Origin: Paenibacillus endophyticus | Lineage (GTDB): Bacteria; Bacillota; Bacilli; Paenibacillales; Paenibacillaceae | Length of the DNA: 64,000 nucleotides | Direction of reading: 5' to 3' | Assembly (NCBI RefSeq): GCF_014192395.1 | Contig: NZ_JACHXW010000006.1 | Span: 62,001 to 126,000 of the forward strand | Shown here: piece by piece, positions 19,660 through 28,212 of the stretch | How the letters are laid out: each line of letters begins with the position of its first letter | Numbering within the stretch: the first letter of the stretch is position 1 | Made by a program: the position numbers and the translations under genes | Notes under the pieces: model-generated | What the model was told of the DNA's origin: nothing | Database searches by the model: none | Seen by the model: the letters and a program-made list of their open reading frames with translations, nothing else

Positions 19660-20571
19660 ATGAGCAAGCCGCGAATCGGTATGGTTGGGCTGGGAGGCAT
19701 TGCACAGAAGGTTTATCTGCCTATTTTAACAAGAGCGGAGAATTGGAGCTTTGTGGGTGCCTATTCTCCAAATGAAGAGAAACGTTCGCTTATTTGCTCG
19801 GCATACCGCATCGGCGCTTTTGGCAGCCTATCCGAGCTTGCAGCGTGCTGCGATGCTGTATTTGTACATAGCTCGACAGACTCGCATTATGATGTCGTGT
19901 CAACGCTGCTTGCGAAGGGGAAAGACGTATACGTAGACAAACCCCTTGCTGCGACATTGGAGCAGGCGGAGCAGCTGGCTGAATTAAGCACTAAGCTTGG
20001 ACGAAAGCTGATGATTGGCTTTAATCGCAGGTTTGCGCCGCTGTACATACACGCGAAACAAAAGATGAGCGACACGGCGTGGGTCCGAATCGAGAAGCAC
20101 CGTTCGGACGCGATTGGTCCGCAGGATACAGCCTTCACGATGCTCGATGATTATCTTCATGTTGTAGATACCGCAAGATGGCTTGCGAAGGGCTCGTTAA
20201 CTACGGCTACAGGCACGGTACGAACGAATGAGCAGAAGCAGCTTCTCCACACACAGCATCATTTTGACACGTATGAAGGCTTTACGATATCCACCGCGAT
20301 GCATCGGCATGCAGGCACGGGGCTTGAGCAGCTTGAGATCGTTCAAGCCGGTGAGATCATCCGTGTTCAAAATATGAATGTGCTTGAAGTGGAACGTGCG
20401 GAGAGGATCGAGAAGACCCTCCCTCCATCTTGGCAGACGATTCTGAGCCAGCGCGGCTTCGAGGACGCTGTTCGGCATTTCATGGACTGTCTTCTCTACG
20501 ATCAAGTGCCGGCAGTGGACGCCGAGGAAGCTTTGAAATCACAACAGCTGCTCATGAGCTTGCTGGAATAA
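19660..20571 (+). CDS. Gfo/Idh/MocA-family oxidoreductase
   Basis: 303 residues. An N-terminal Rossmann fold with a glycine motif (GMVGLGGIAQK), the DKPLA segment of the family (about residue 94), and a C-terminal substrate domain. Members use NAD(P) to oxidise or reduce sugars, inositols or related compounds; the substrate cannot be told. AGGAGG lies 10 bp before the ATG. It ends 13 bp before a hydrolase gene and is likely co-transcribed with it. Confidence 0.85.
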   Translation: MSKPRIGMVGLGGIAQKVYLPILTRAENWSFVGAYSPNEEKRSLICSAYRIGAFGSLSELAACCDAVFVHSSTDSHYDVVSTLLAKGKDVYVDKPLAATLEQAEQLAELSTKLGRKLMIGFNRRFAPLYIHAKQKMSDTAWVRIEKHRSDAIGPQDTAFTMLDDYLHVVDTARWLAKGSLTTATGTVRTNEQKQLLHTQHHFDTYEGFTISTAMHRHAGTGLEQLEIVQAGEIIRVQNMNVLEVERAERIEKTLPPSWQTILSQRGFEDAVRHFMDCLLYDQVPAVDAEEALKSQQLLMSLLE

Positions 20572-20584
20572 AGGGAGTGCAGGT

Positions 20585-21382
20585 ATGAGTCAACAATCAC
20601 AGGCGCTGCAAGAGCCTAAGCAGTGGCGGAAGCGGAAAAGACTGATATGGGCAGGAGCTATCGTTTTGCTGCTGTTATTACTGCTTGCCGTCGTTTACCA
20701 AATAATGCTCTATACGCCATCCGATGCAGCGAAGGCTGCAATGAAAAGCGATGAGCAAGTCGAGGTCAGCATCGGACAAGCCGGCTATCGTTTCCAACCG
20801 AAAGCGGGTGATGAAGCGGTCGTTGAACCAAGTGTTATTTTGTATCCGGGAGGCTTGGTTGACCCTAAAAGCTATGCACCGCTTGCTCGTAAACTGGCAG
20901 AAGCAGGGCACCGTGTATATATCGCAAGCATGCCCCTTCATTTAGCATTTACGGGAACGAACAAAGCAGATAGCTTCATTGCCGAGCATCCGGACGAGAG
21001 CTACGTCATCGGCGGGCATTCGCTTGGAGGCGTGTTTGCATCACGATATGCCGCGGGGCATACGGATCAGATAGATGGCGTGTTTTATCTTGCTGCGTAT
21101 GCGGATAAGAAAGGAAGCCTAGCGGATGCCAAGTTCCCTATCCTTCAAATAACCGCATCAAATGATGGGGTTATGAACTGGGAAGCTTGGGGCAAAGGAA
21201 AACAATATATGCCGAGCCAGACGCAGTACGTTACGGTTGAAGGCGGCAATCACGGACAGTTCGGTTCATATGGCTCCCAAAAAGGGGATAAGCCGGCTGG
21301 AATTAAACCGGAACAGCAGCTGGAGGCCGTCAGCAGCGAACTGCTCGGTTGGATGAAAGGGATGCAAGCCGGCGAATCTTAA
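20585..21382 (+). CDS. Membrane-anchored alpha/beta hydrolase
   Basis: 265 residues. One N-terminal transmembrane helix (about 20-43) anchors an alpha/beta hydrolase domain that probably lies outside the cell. The nucleophile elbow GGHSLGG (Ser about residue 146) and a catalytic His in GGNHGQFG are visible. It resembles dienelactone hydrolase-like proteins, but the substrate is not known. Confidence 0.83.
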   Translation: MSQQSQALQEPKQWRKRKRLIWAGAIVLLLLLLLAVVYQIMLYTPSDAAKAAMKSDEQVEVSIGQAGYRFQPKAGDEAVVEPSVILYPGGLVDPKSYAPLARKLAEAGHRVYIASMPLHLAFTGTNKADSFIAEHPDESYVIGGHSLGGVFASRYAAGHTDQIDGVFYLAAYADKKGSLADAKFPILQITASNDGVMNWEAWGKGKQYMPSQTQYVTVEGGNHGQFGSYGSQKGDKPAGIKPEQQLEAVSSELLGWMKGMQAGES

Positions 21383-21419
21383 ACGGGTCAAAGGTAGGTT
21401 CCAGCCAATAGGTAAATTG

Positions 21420-21464
21420 AAAGCTGCTTTCGGGAGGCAATTGCCTCCTGGAGGCAGCTTTTTG
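21420..21464 (+). terminator. Terminator after the hydrolase gene
   Basis: AAAGCTGC pairs with GGCAGCTTT, with an inner GGAGGCAA/TTGCCTCC palindrome, followed by five T. Confidence 0.85.
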
Positions 21465-21510
21465 CTATGTACTTGCTCAAGCGTGCTGGACGAGCTCTCA
21501 TTACTAATTG

Positions 21511-21550
21511 TTGACATGGAATAAGTTATGTTATATGGTTAGTTACATAA
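21511..21550 (+). promoter_or_regulatory. Promoter and operator of the GntR/ABC operon
   Basis: TTGACA (21511-21516), a 17-bp spacer, and TATGGT (21534-21539). A TTATGT (21526-21531) / ACATAA (21545-21550) inverted repeat spans the -10, the expected place for autorepression by the YtrA-like regulator. Confidence 0.65.
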
Positions 21551-21582
21551 GTAATGAACCATAGAGGCGAAGAGGTGATCAC

Positions 21583-21948
21583 TTGTTTGATGATCGTAGT
21601 CCCATATACCAGCAAATTGCTGACAAAATCAAAGACGATATCGTAAGCGGCATATTGCAAGAGGATGAGCAGGTTATGTCTACGAATCAATATGCGGCAT
21701 TTTACCGGATTAATCCGGCCACGGCAGCGAAAGGCTTTCATTTATTGACGGAGGAAGGCATTTTGTATAAGAAAAGGGGGATTGGCATGTTTGTTAGCGG
21801 TGAAGCGAAGCAGTCATTGCTTAGGCAGCGGAGAGAGCGTTTTTTCGAAGAGGTTGTAGATCGAATGCTGGCGGAAGCAGAAACCATTGGCGTACCGATC
21901 TCCGAGATTATTGGACGAATCGAACAGGCGAAAGGAAGCGATGAATGA
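21583..21948 (+). CDS. GntR-family transcriptional regulator, YtrA type
   Basis: 121 residues: an N-terminal winged helix (about 10-75) and a short dimerisation tail of two helices, the mark of the YtrA subfamily. These repress ABC transporter operons and are released by cell-envelope antibiotics in relatives. It starts with TTG after GAGGTGATCAC. It overlaps the ATPase gene start, so the regulator, ATPase and permease form one operon. Confidence 0.9.
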   Translation: MFDDRSPIYQQIADKIKDDIVSGILQEDEQVMSTNQYAAFYRINPATAAKGFHLLTEEGILYKKRGIGMFVSGEAKQSLLRQRRERFFEEVVDRMLAEAETIGVPISEIIGRIEQAKGSDE

Positions 21949-22856
21949 TGACGCTTGGCATTGAGGTTAACAATCTGCAATTGAAATACGGTTCTTTCGC
22001 GGCAATTAAGAATGTGACTTTTTCTCTTGCAGGCGGTAGGATTTACGGCTTGCTCGGACGGAACGGCTCCGGTAAAACGAGCTTGCTTTCTATTCTCGCT
22101 TCCTATCGCGAGCAAACAAATGGCCAAGTGACCATTGGCGGAGAAGCGCCATTCGAGAATGCCAAAATAATGGAACAGGTTTGCTTCATTCAGGAAAGCG
22201 GCTCTTTCTCAGACAGCTCCTCCGTATCTGACGTTCTGAGGCTATCCGCAAGCTGCTGGCCGAATTGGGACAGCGAATACGCAGCGCATTTAATAGCATT
22301 ATACGACCTGCCGTTAAAAAAACTGGTTTCAGCGCTCTCGCGCGGCATGAAATCTGCGCTTGGCGTTACCATTGGCCTTGCAAGCCGTGCTCCGGTGACG
22401 ATATTCGATGAAGCTTATCTCGGTATGGATGCGCCGTCGCGCTATGCGTTTTACGATGAGCTTCTGAAGGATTACATGGAAACGCCTCGCACGTTTATTA
22501 TATCAACCCATTTGATCGAGGAGGTTGGTTCTTTGTTCGAGGAGGTGCTCATCTTGGATCAAGGCCGTCTTATTATGCATGAGGAGACGGATGTGCTCAA
22601 ATCACGCGGTGCTTCGATTACCGGCTCTGAACAAGCGGTGGACCAAATCACTGAGGGGCTGACCATATTAGGGCAGCAGATGCTGGGCAGAACGAAGTCG
22701 GTGACGGTGTTCGGAGAGTTAACGGAGGAGCATCGCAAACATGCTCTTGCCTTAGGTCTTGAGCTGGGGCCAGTCTCGCTTCAGGATTTATTCGTACATC
22801 TGACCAAGAAGGAGGGGCTGAGCAATGAGCAGAAAGAGAAAGCATCCCGCCCATAA
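21945..22856 (+). CDS. ABC transporter ATP-binding protein, YtrB-like
   Basis: 303 residues with Walker A GRNGSGKT, a signature loop that is weak (SALSRGMKSAL instead of LSGGQ), Walker B VTIFDEAYLGMD and the H-loop (ISTHLIEE). A C-terminal extension of about 80 residues follows. It overlaps the regulator gene by four bases. With the next gene it would form an exporter or envelope-stress transporter. Confidence 0.9.
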   Translation: MMTLGIEVNNLQLKYGSFAAIKNVTFSLAGGRIYGLLGRNGSGKTSLLSILASYREQTNGQVTIGGEAPFENAKIMEQVCFIQESGSFSDSSSVSDVLRLSASCWPNWDSEYAAHLIALYDLPLKKLVSALSRGMKSALGVTIGLASRAPVTIFDEAYLGMDAPSRYAFYDELLKDYMETPRTFIISTHLIEEVGSLFEEVLILDQGRLIMHEETDVLKSRGASITGSEQAVDQITEGLTILGQQMLGRTKSVTVFGELTEEHRKHALALGLELGPVSLQDLFVHLTKKEGLSNEQKEKASRP

Positions 22857-23571
22857 TGTAGCCAGTGAGCTGTTGTACACGTATCGTTGGACGTTCATCG
22901 TGTATTGGATTATTTTCATTTCTATATTTCTAGGCATTGCCGTGTTTATGAATACCAATATGTTTAACAATGAGGGGTTTGATTCCCAAAGCGCATGGGA
23001 AGGCGCGTCCAACTCGCCTAAAATCTTTCTTATGGTTATTGGTATTTTATTGACGCCATTATCGTTAGCCAGCTTCGTTTCCAGCGGTGTTACGAGAAAG
23101 CATTTTGTAATCGGCGGCAGTTTCCTGGTAACGCTGATATCGGCCATATTTGCGTTAATCATGACAGCAGGGTATCCGATTGAGCAAATGATTTATGAGC
23201 AGAACAACTGGACGCCAGCGCTTAAAAATCCCCATATATTCTCTTCCTCCGACCAGTTGGCAGGTATTTTCTTTGAACATTTCTTTTTGTTCTTTGCTTA
23301 TTTCGGAAGCGGCTGGATCATCGGCTCAGGTTTTGCTCGTTTCCGCTGGCAGCTTGGCGCGATTATATCCGTTGCTTCCCTATTGCCCGCAATGGCGATG
23401 GAGGTGGTGCTCTCATCCGATTGGATGGGAAGGCTCATGCAGAACGTATTTGAGGTTGATCGCAACCCAATCGCAGTAGTTGTCGTGCTTGCGGTTATCG
23501 TGATGGCGTGTATTGTCGGACTGAATTATTTGCTGCTTCGACGCGTGGCAATTAAGAAACGAATGGTTTAA
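22825..23571 (+). CDS. ABC-2-type membrane protein partner
   Basis: 248 residues with about six hydrophobic helices and no clear enzyme motif. It overlaps the ATPase gene by 32 bp, so it is translationally coupled and is probably the membrane subunit of that transporter. Its substrate is unknown. Confidence 0.8.
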   Translation: MSRKRKHPAHNVASELLYTYRWTFIVYWIIFISIFLGIAVFMNTNMFNNEGFDSQSAWEGASNSPKIFLMVIGILLTPLSLASFVSSGVTRKHFVIGGSFLVTLISAIFALIMTAGYPIEQMIYEQNNWTPALKNPHIFSSSDQLAGIFFEHFFLFFAYFGSGWIIGSGFARFRWQLGAIISVASLLPAMAMEVVLSSDWMGRLMQNVFEVDRNPIAVVVVLAVIVMACIVGLNYLLLRRVAIKKRMV

Positions 23572-23587
23572 TGAAATCGATAGGTTT

Positions 23588-23626
23588 GCCTCCCGTGATC
23601 TTAGTGATCGGGGGGCTTTTTTTCGT
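23588..23626 (+). terminator. Terminator of the GntR/ABC operon
   Basis: GCCTCCCGTGATC pairs with GATCGGGGGGC (some mismatches), followed by seven T. Confidence 0.75.
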
Positions 23627-23685
23627 AAGTAGCCTGAAATTGCTTACTATTTATTTGTATACGCGGTAAAATGGAAGTAGGAGTT

Positions 23686-23703
23686 TTATCGAAGATTGTC
23701 GAA
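23686..23703 (+). promoter_or_regulatory. Tandem Spo0A-box-like sites before sensor kinase 1
   Basis: TTATCGAA (23686-23693) and TTGTCGAA (23696-23703) are 10 bp apart, one helical turn, as in known tandem 0A boxes. The second matches the 0A consensus perfectly. The kinase ATG is 39 bp downstream. The same pair occurs before the second kinase. Confidence 0.6.
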
Positions 23704-23741
23704 TTATAGCGTATAGTATCTATTAATGGTTGAGGTGCAGA

Positions 23742-25643
23742 ATGAAAGCATTACATAGATGGATTGCATTCCTTATGATAGCGGTGCTCGCCCTTTCTTT
23801 CTTTTGGGTGGCGACCTCAAAGGTTCAAGCTTATACAAAATTGAATAGCATACCCCAATGGGAATTGATGTGGGATGAGGATTCCGCGCCTGCCATTGAA
23901 GAAGCGAACGGCGTCTTTGCGGCGGGAGAGTGGCAATCGTTTACATTCGATGACGCATTGCCGGATAAGCCTGCCCACATTCGTGCTGCTTGGCTCAGAT
24001 TTAAGCTTCCGGATTACGATTTGAGCAGACCAGCTGTTTTAATAACTAAGCTGACGGCCAAAGACGTTATGATCTTTATGGATCAAAAGGTTGTTTATGA
24101 ATCAAGCCGAAATTATCCCTTTAACAAAAATGAGATTTTATTGTCGCTAAGCGAATCGGAATCAGGTCAGTTCGTCTATCTATTTGTACAAACAGATTCG
24201 GATTGGCTTGGCTTAAAGGAACAGCCGAAGGTTGGAGAGGGACAAGCGCTCAACAAGGATTTCTTGAAAAAGGAAGTCTATGACGTCATTCTTGGGTCCA
24301 TTTTACTGTTTGTCTCCTTGGCACTGCTGCTTTGTTTTATATTTCTGAACAGAACCTACCTCGCAGGTTTAGTTTCTCTTAGCTTTTTCATTCTCTCCAT
24401 AAGCTTAATGATTCTATCACTATCCCCATATTTGCACACGATGTACAGTCAGTATGGAAGAGTGATGTATTATCTGTTTGACATAGGCTCTAATTTATTG
24501 ATGCCGTCTTTGTTTTTCTTCTTTGAGAGGATTTTCGGAAAAGGGCCATGGAAGATCATTACCCGATTTAGAAAGCTGCAAGTTATCGTTTCTATCATTA
24601 CTATTATTTGGTTACTCCTTTCCTTTTCTTCTAGCGAAATTAGCAGCGCGTATACATCAGCTACGATTATCACCTTCGGTGGAACGATAATTATAGGAAA
24701 TGGTCTGCTACTTATTTTACTCATCCGTTTTTGTTTCCAGAAGAATAAAAATGCGATCATTATGGCAACGGGCTTTGGCATATTTGCAGCAATTGGCGTG
24801 ATGGAAGTTATCTGGTATTTCATAAGCGAAATGAACTATGAGATGTTTTTTTGGAAATGGGGCATACTGACTTTCCTTGTCTCACTTTTATTTATATTGG
24901 CTAGAAGAATCATTGAAAGCTATGATCAGGTATTGAAATACTCTCGGCAGCTAGAGGTGTTCAATAATGAGCTTCAACGCTCGGAGAAAATGGAGATTAT
25001 TAGTCAACTAGCTGCTTCCGTAGCCCATGAGGTGCGCAATCCTTTGCAAGTTACAAGAGGGTTTCTACAGGTGCTGGGTGAAAGTACAAGGAATGAGAAA
25101 GAGAAAGGCTTCATGGCGCTTGCAATCGAGGAGCTTGACCGGGCATCGGAAATTATTACGGACTTTCTGATGTTTGCCAAGCCGGAGCTGGACCAGATGA
25201 CTACTCTTAACGTAGCAGAGGAAATATTGAAAATCGAAGCGATACTCGTCCCTCTTGCTAATATGCAAGGCAGCATCATCCAGGTTGAATCGGCTTCGGA
25301 TTTATATGTGAATGGCAATTCGTCCAAGCTCAAGCAAGCACTTATTAATATTATTAAAAATAGTATTGAATCGCTAAACAAAGGCGGAACAATCGTCATA
25401 CAAGCCTATTTAAAAGATGATCGTCATGTAATTATATGCATTAAAGACAACGGGGAAGGTATGAACGAGCTTGAACTGAAGAAGCTAGGAGAGCCTTACT
25501 ATTCCAAAAAAACAAAAGGAACGGGATTAGGCTTAATGGTAACCTTTCGAATTATCGAGGTCATGAAGGGGAGCATTTTCTTTACAAGTGAAAAAGGAGT
25601 TGGGACGGAAGCTACTATTCAGTTCCCCATGGTAAAAAAATAG
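23742..25643 (+). CDS. Seven-TM sensor histidine kinase 1, sporulation-kinase/ComP-like
   Basis: 633 residues. A signal peptide (cleavage likely after VQA, about residue 27), an extracellular beta-rich domain (about 30-175), seven transmembrane helices (about 180-395), then a HisKA domain with SVAHEVRNPLQ (phospho-His 429), N-box NIIKNSIES, and G-boxes DNGEGM and GTGLGL. The layout is that of 7TMR-DISM sensors. The AHEVRNPLQVTRGFLQ segment resembles KinA-E sporulation kinases that phosphorylate Spo0F. No response regulator gene is adjacent. The ATG at 23742 has GAGGTG upstream. It is convergent with a peptide gene and has a close paralogue at 26264. Confidence 0.9.
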   Translation: MKALHRWIAFLMIAVLALSFFWVATSKVQAYTKLNSIPQWELMWDEDSAPAIEEANGVFAAGEWQSFTFDDALPDKPAHIRAAWLRFKLPDYDLSRPAVLITKLTAKDVMIFMDQKVVYESSRNYPFNKNEILLSLSESESGQFVYLFVQTDSDWLGLKEQPKVGEGQALNKDFLKKEVYDVILGSILLFVSLALLLCFIFLNRTYLAGLVSLSFFILSISLMILSLSPYLHTMYSQYGRVMYYLFDIGSNLLMPSLFFFFERIFGKGPWKIITRFRKLQVIVSIITIIWLLLSFSSSEISSAYTSATIITFGGTIIIGNGLLLILLIRFCFQKNKNAIIMATGFGIFAAIGVMEVIWYFISEMNYEMFFWKWGILTFLVSLLFILARRIIESYDQVLKYSRQLEVFNNELQRSEKMEIISQLAASVAHEVRNPLQVTRGFLQVLGESTRNEKEKGFMALAIEELDRASEIITDFLMFAKPELDQMTTLNVAEEILKIEAILVPLANMQGSIIQVESASDLYVNGNSSKLKQALINIIKNSIESLNKGGTIVIQAYLKDDRHVIICIKDNGEGMNELELKKLGEPYYSKKTKGTGLGLMVTFRIIEVMKGSIFFTSEKGVGTEATIQFPMVKK

Positions 25644-25677
25644 CGCTGACTGCTCAAGAGCAGTCAAGCGCTATTTC
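25638..25677. terminator. Bidirectional terminator between kinase 1 and peptide 1
   Basis: A near-perfect 18-bp stem (AAATAGCGCT + GACTGCTC arms, 2-base loop, one bulged A) has A-tract and T-tract ends, so it can stop transcription from both sides. Confidence 0.85.
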
Positions 25678-25682
25678 TCTGT

Positions 25683-25925
25683 CTATTGCCACGCGGCTCC
25701 GTCGGAATCGCCGTCATTGCTTATGTCTGAAGGATTTTGTGGAAGCACGAAATAATATTTGTTTGCAGTTTCTTCTACTACTTCTACCTCGATGGAATCA
25801 GGTATATCAATGCCGAAAGCTTCTTTCACCGCTGCTTTAGGATCTGCAAGTAATTGTTTCTTAAATTCAGCATCTTCCCATGCTTTTTGAATAATTTGTT
25901 CCTGCAAGGTTTGCTCTGCGGCCAC
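25683..25925 (-). CDS. NHLP-leader peptide 1 with penultimate Trp, putative pheromone precursor
   Basis: 80 residues. Residues about 5-60 match the NHLP (nitrile hydratase leader peptide) family: IIQKAWEDAEFKKQL, DPKAAVKEAFG, and VLP at the end of the leader. The tail from about residue 61 is acidic, variable and ends in AAWQ, with Trp79 next to last. The GTG at 25925 is preferred because AGAGGATGAT lies before it and the second precursor has the equivalent GTG; the longer ATG frame lacks a ribosome site. No modification gene lies beside it on this strand, but an isoprenoid enzyme is 2.6 kb away. Confidence 0.85.
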   Translation of the reverse strand: MAAEQTLQEQIIQKAWEDAEFKKQLLADPKAAVKEAFGIDIPDSIEVEVVEETANKYYFVLPQNPSDISNDGDSDGAAWQ

Positions 25926-25980
25926 ATTGATCATCCTCTCGAATATGTATAAGTCTTTCTTCCTAATTGTATCAGGAAAT

Positions 25981-26017
25981 TTCGACACAATCTATATGAA
26001 AACTGTGTTTTCGACAT
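25981..26017 (-). promoter_or_regulatory. Spo0A-box-like pair before peptide 1
   Basis: TGTCGAA (minus strand) occurs at 25981-25987 and 26010-26016, 29 bp apart. The nearer one is 56 bp from the GTG start, exactly as for peptide 2. A TACAAT -10-like box lies between it and the gene. Homology to the peptide 2 promoter runs through the whole segment. Confidence 0.55.
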
Positions 26018-26027
26018 ATAATAGATG

Positions 26028-26111
26028 CTATAGAACCTTTAAATTATTGTTATAATATGAAAAGTGGTCTAAAAGTCCTTATTTATATACTATTAATTTA
26101 AAAAAGCTATC
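26028..26111 (-). pseudogene. Possible 3' remnant of an isoprenoid-enzyme gene
   Basis: The minus-strand frame ending in TAG at 26028 reads GLLDHFSYYNNNLKVL, which resembles the enzyme end GGLNYFMTNSTHLQVQ encoded at 28559 on (Gly, Leu, Phe, Leu and Val align; Asp/Asn, His/Tyr and Lys/Gln are similar). The stop codon is 18 bp from the distal 0A-like box in both loci. An in-frame stop interrupts the frame just upstream. The region is AT-rich and short, so chance similarity is not excluded. Confidence 0.4.
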
Positions 26112-26130
26112 GTATACTAGAATTGGGCGG

Positions 26131-26254
26131 TATTATTTGTATAGGGTAAATTTGTTTCAAGTTATTATTTTTGGTAAAAAAGGAAACGGATAAAGGTAAT
26201 AAATCGAAGATTGTCGAAATACAGTAGGGTAGAATGTTTATATTATTTGTATAG
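26131..26254 (+). repeat. 14-bp direct repeats flanking the kinase 2 promoter
   Basis: TATTATTTGTATAG occurs at 26131-26144 and 26241-26254. A shorter form, TTATTTGTATA, occurs at 23651-23661 before kinase 1. They could be regulator sites or the scar of a small duplication. Confidence 0.5.
26201..26218 (+). promoter_or_regulatory. Tandem Spo0A-box-like sites before sensor kinase 2
   Basis: AAATCGAA (26201-26208) and TTGTCGAA (26211-26218), 10 bp apart. The 15-base core TCGAAGATTGTCGAA is identical to that before kinase 1. The ATG is 46 bp downstream. Confidence 0.6.
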
Positions 26255-26263
26255 AGGTGTCCG

Positions 26264-28165
26264 ATGAAGGGGTTCAAAAAGCTTTGTTTTATAACAATAT
26301 TGTTAGCAGTCATATTTGCATGTATTCCAGCATCTCTTTTATATGCCTCAGATCATCCTTCTATTGAAATTACAAATTGGGAAATCATGTGGGAAGATAG
26401 TGCATCCGCTTCAGCTTTGGATACGATTACTGCTAAACAAGAGAGACAGTGGGTATCATACTCATATGGTGATGAATTACCAGAGAAGCCGACTGATGTT
26501 AATTCGGTTTGGTTAAGGTTTCAACTCCCGTCGTTCAACTTAGACAGGCCAGCGTTATTAATAAACGAGCTTATCTCTAAAGATGTGCAAATATACATCA
26601 ATGAAAAATTAGTATATGGTAATTTTCGGGATTATCCTTACAATAAAAATGAAGTTTTGCTCCCATTAAATGATAATGAAGCTAATTCACATGTATATAT
26701 ATTATTAAACACAGAAAGGGACTGGGTGGGGCTGAAAGGAAAGCTTATATTAGGAGAATATAAGCTTTTAGAAAAAGAATATTTGAAACGGGATTTTTTG
26801 GATGTTATTTTAGGTGCAGCGCTTATTTTTATTTCGATTGGAATGTTTGTAAGTGTCGTTTTTTTAAATAAAACCTTCCAAAGAGGATGGCAATCATTAA
26901 GCGCTGTTATATTATCAATAGGCGTAATGATTCTTACATACTCTTCTGTATTGCAAAGTATGTATCCGGAATATGGGAAGTTATCTTACCATTTATTTGA
27001 TATAGCATCAAATTTATTAATGCCATCTATTTATTTTTTCTTTGAGAAGATATTCGGGAAAGGGCCTATTGGGTTAGTATCTAAGTTTCGTAAAATACAA
27101 GTTATTCTAGCTTTATTAAGTATAATGATGCTACTAGGAAGTTCTTCCTCAGAGGTTGTTGAAAAACTCTATTATATAGTAGGCATTTTTTACTTTGGAG
27201 TTTCTATTATCCTTGGAAACATACTATTAGTCACTTGCCTTGTTATGTACTGTATAAAAGGAAACAAAGAAGCGGTTATCCTAGCGTTTGGTTTTGGAGT
27301 ATTTGCTCTAATTGGTGCGGGAGAAGTTACTTGGTACTTTGTGAAGGATATGGGCTACGACATGTTCTTATGGAAGTGGGGATCGTTAAGCTTTATAACG
27401 TCGTTAGTAGTGATCTTAGTACGAAGAATGCTCTTAAACTATGAGCAGGTAATTAATTACTCACAACAAGTTGAGGTATTCAATAATGAGCTTCAAAGAT
27501 CTGAAAAGATGGATATTATAAGTCAATTAGCTGCCTCAGTAGCGCATGAAGTGAGAAATCCATTACAAGTAACACGAGGTTTTCTTCAATTGCTTGGTGA
27601 AAAGTCTGCTTTTGAGAAAGACAAGGCTTTTATGGGACTAGCCATTGAAGAGCTCGATAGGGCCTCAGATATTATTACCGATTTTTTAACGTTCGCTAAA
27701 CCTCAAATGGAACAGGTCGTGTTGTTAAATATTGAAGAAGAGCTACGTCAAATAGAGGTAATTCTTGCTCCGTTAGCAACCATGCAAGGCGGTACTTTAT
27801 ATACGGATATTTCAACTGACTTATTCGTGAACGGTAACTCATCAAAGTTTAAACAAGCACTTATTAATATTATCAAAAATAGTATTGAAGCTTTAAATCA
27901 AAATGGAGAAATTGTAATTCGTGCTTCTAAGGATACGGAAACAAATAAAGTGAAGATTCATATAATAGATAATGGTGAGGGAATGAGCGAAACTGATTTG
28001 AAAAGACTTGGTGAGCCGTATTATTCCAATAAGTCTAAGGGGACTGGTTTAGGGTTAATGGTTACTTTTCGTATTATAGAAATAATGGAAGGGAAATTAG
28101 AATTCTATAGTAAGAAAGGTAGTGGTACGGAGGCAGTGATTTACTTGCCGGTTGCAAATAAATAG
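26264..28165 (+). CDS. Seven-TM sensor histidine kinase 2, paralogue of kinase 1
   Basis: 633 residues, the same length and domain order as kinase 1: signal peptide (about 1-28), extracellular domain, seven membrane helices, HisKA with AHEVRNPLQ (phospho-His 428), N-box NIIKNSIEA, and DNGEGM/GTGLGL ATP site. The kinase half is nearly the same as in kinase 1; the extracellular half differs more, as expected for receptors of different ligands. The gene is visibly more AT-rich than its neighbours, with many TTA, ATA and AAT codons, which hints at transfer or separate history. GAGGTG precedes the ATG. It is convergent with peptide 2. Confidence 0.9.
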   Translation: MKGFKKLCFITILLAVIFACIPASLLYASDHPSIEITNWEIMWEDSASASALDTITAKQERQWVSYSYGDELPEKPTDVNSVWLRFQLPSFNLDRPALLINELISKDVQIYINEKLVYGNFRDYPYNKNEVLLPLNDNEANSHVYILLNTERDWVGLKGKLILGEYKLLEKEYLKRDFLDVILGAALIFISIGMFVSVVFLNKTFQRGWQSLSAVILSIGVMILTYSSVLQSMYPEYGKLSYHLFDIASNLLMPSIYFFFEKIFGKGPIGLVSKFRKIQVILALLSIMMLLGSSSSEVVEKLYYIVGIFYFGVSIILGNILLVTCLVMYCIKGNKEAVILAFGFGVFALIGAGEVTWYFVKDMGYDMFLWKWGSLSFITSLVVILVRRMLLNYEQVINYSQQVEVFNNELQRSEKMDIISQLAASVAHEVRNPLQVTRGFLQLLGEKSAFEKDKAFMGLAIEELDRASDIITDFLTFAKPQMEQVVLLNIEEELRQIEVILAPLATMQGGTLYTDISTDLFVNGNSSKFKQALINIIKNSIEALNQNGEIVIRASKDTETNKVKIHIIDNGEGMSETDLKRLGEPYYSNKSKGTGLGLMVTFRIIEIMEGKLEFYSKKGSGTEAVIYLPVANK

Positions 28166-28208
28166 CGTCAAGGACTCATATCTAAGAGTTCTCGACGCTT
28201 GTTTTTTA
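28161..28208. terminator. Terminator between kinase 2 and peptide 2
   Basis: AGCGTCAAGGACTC pairs with GAGTTCTCGACGCT (two mismatches), followed by a T-run on the plus strand and preceded by A-rich sequence for the minus strand. Confidence 0.75.
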
Positions 28209-28212
28209 TAAA

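Noticed and set aside
23742-28165. Kinases as classical ComP
   Set aside because: ComP pairs with ComA and has a HisKA_3-type domain; these have a HisKA domain of the sporulation-kinase kind and no adjacent response regulator, so only the layout is ComP-like.
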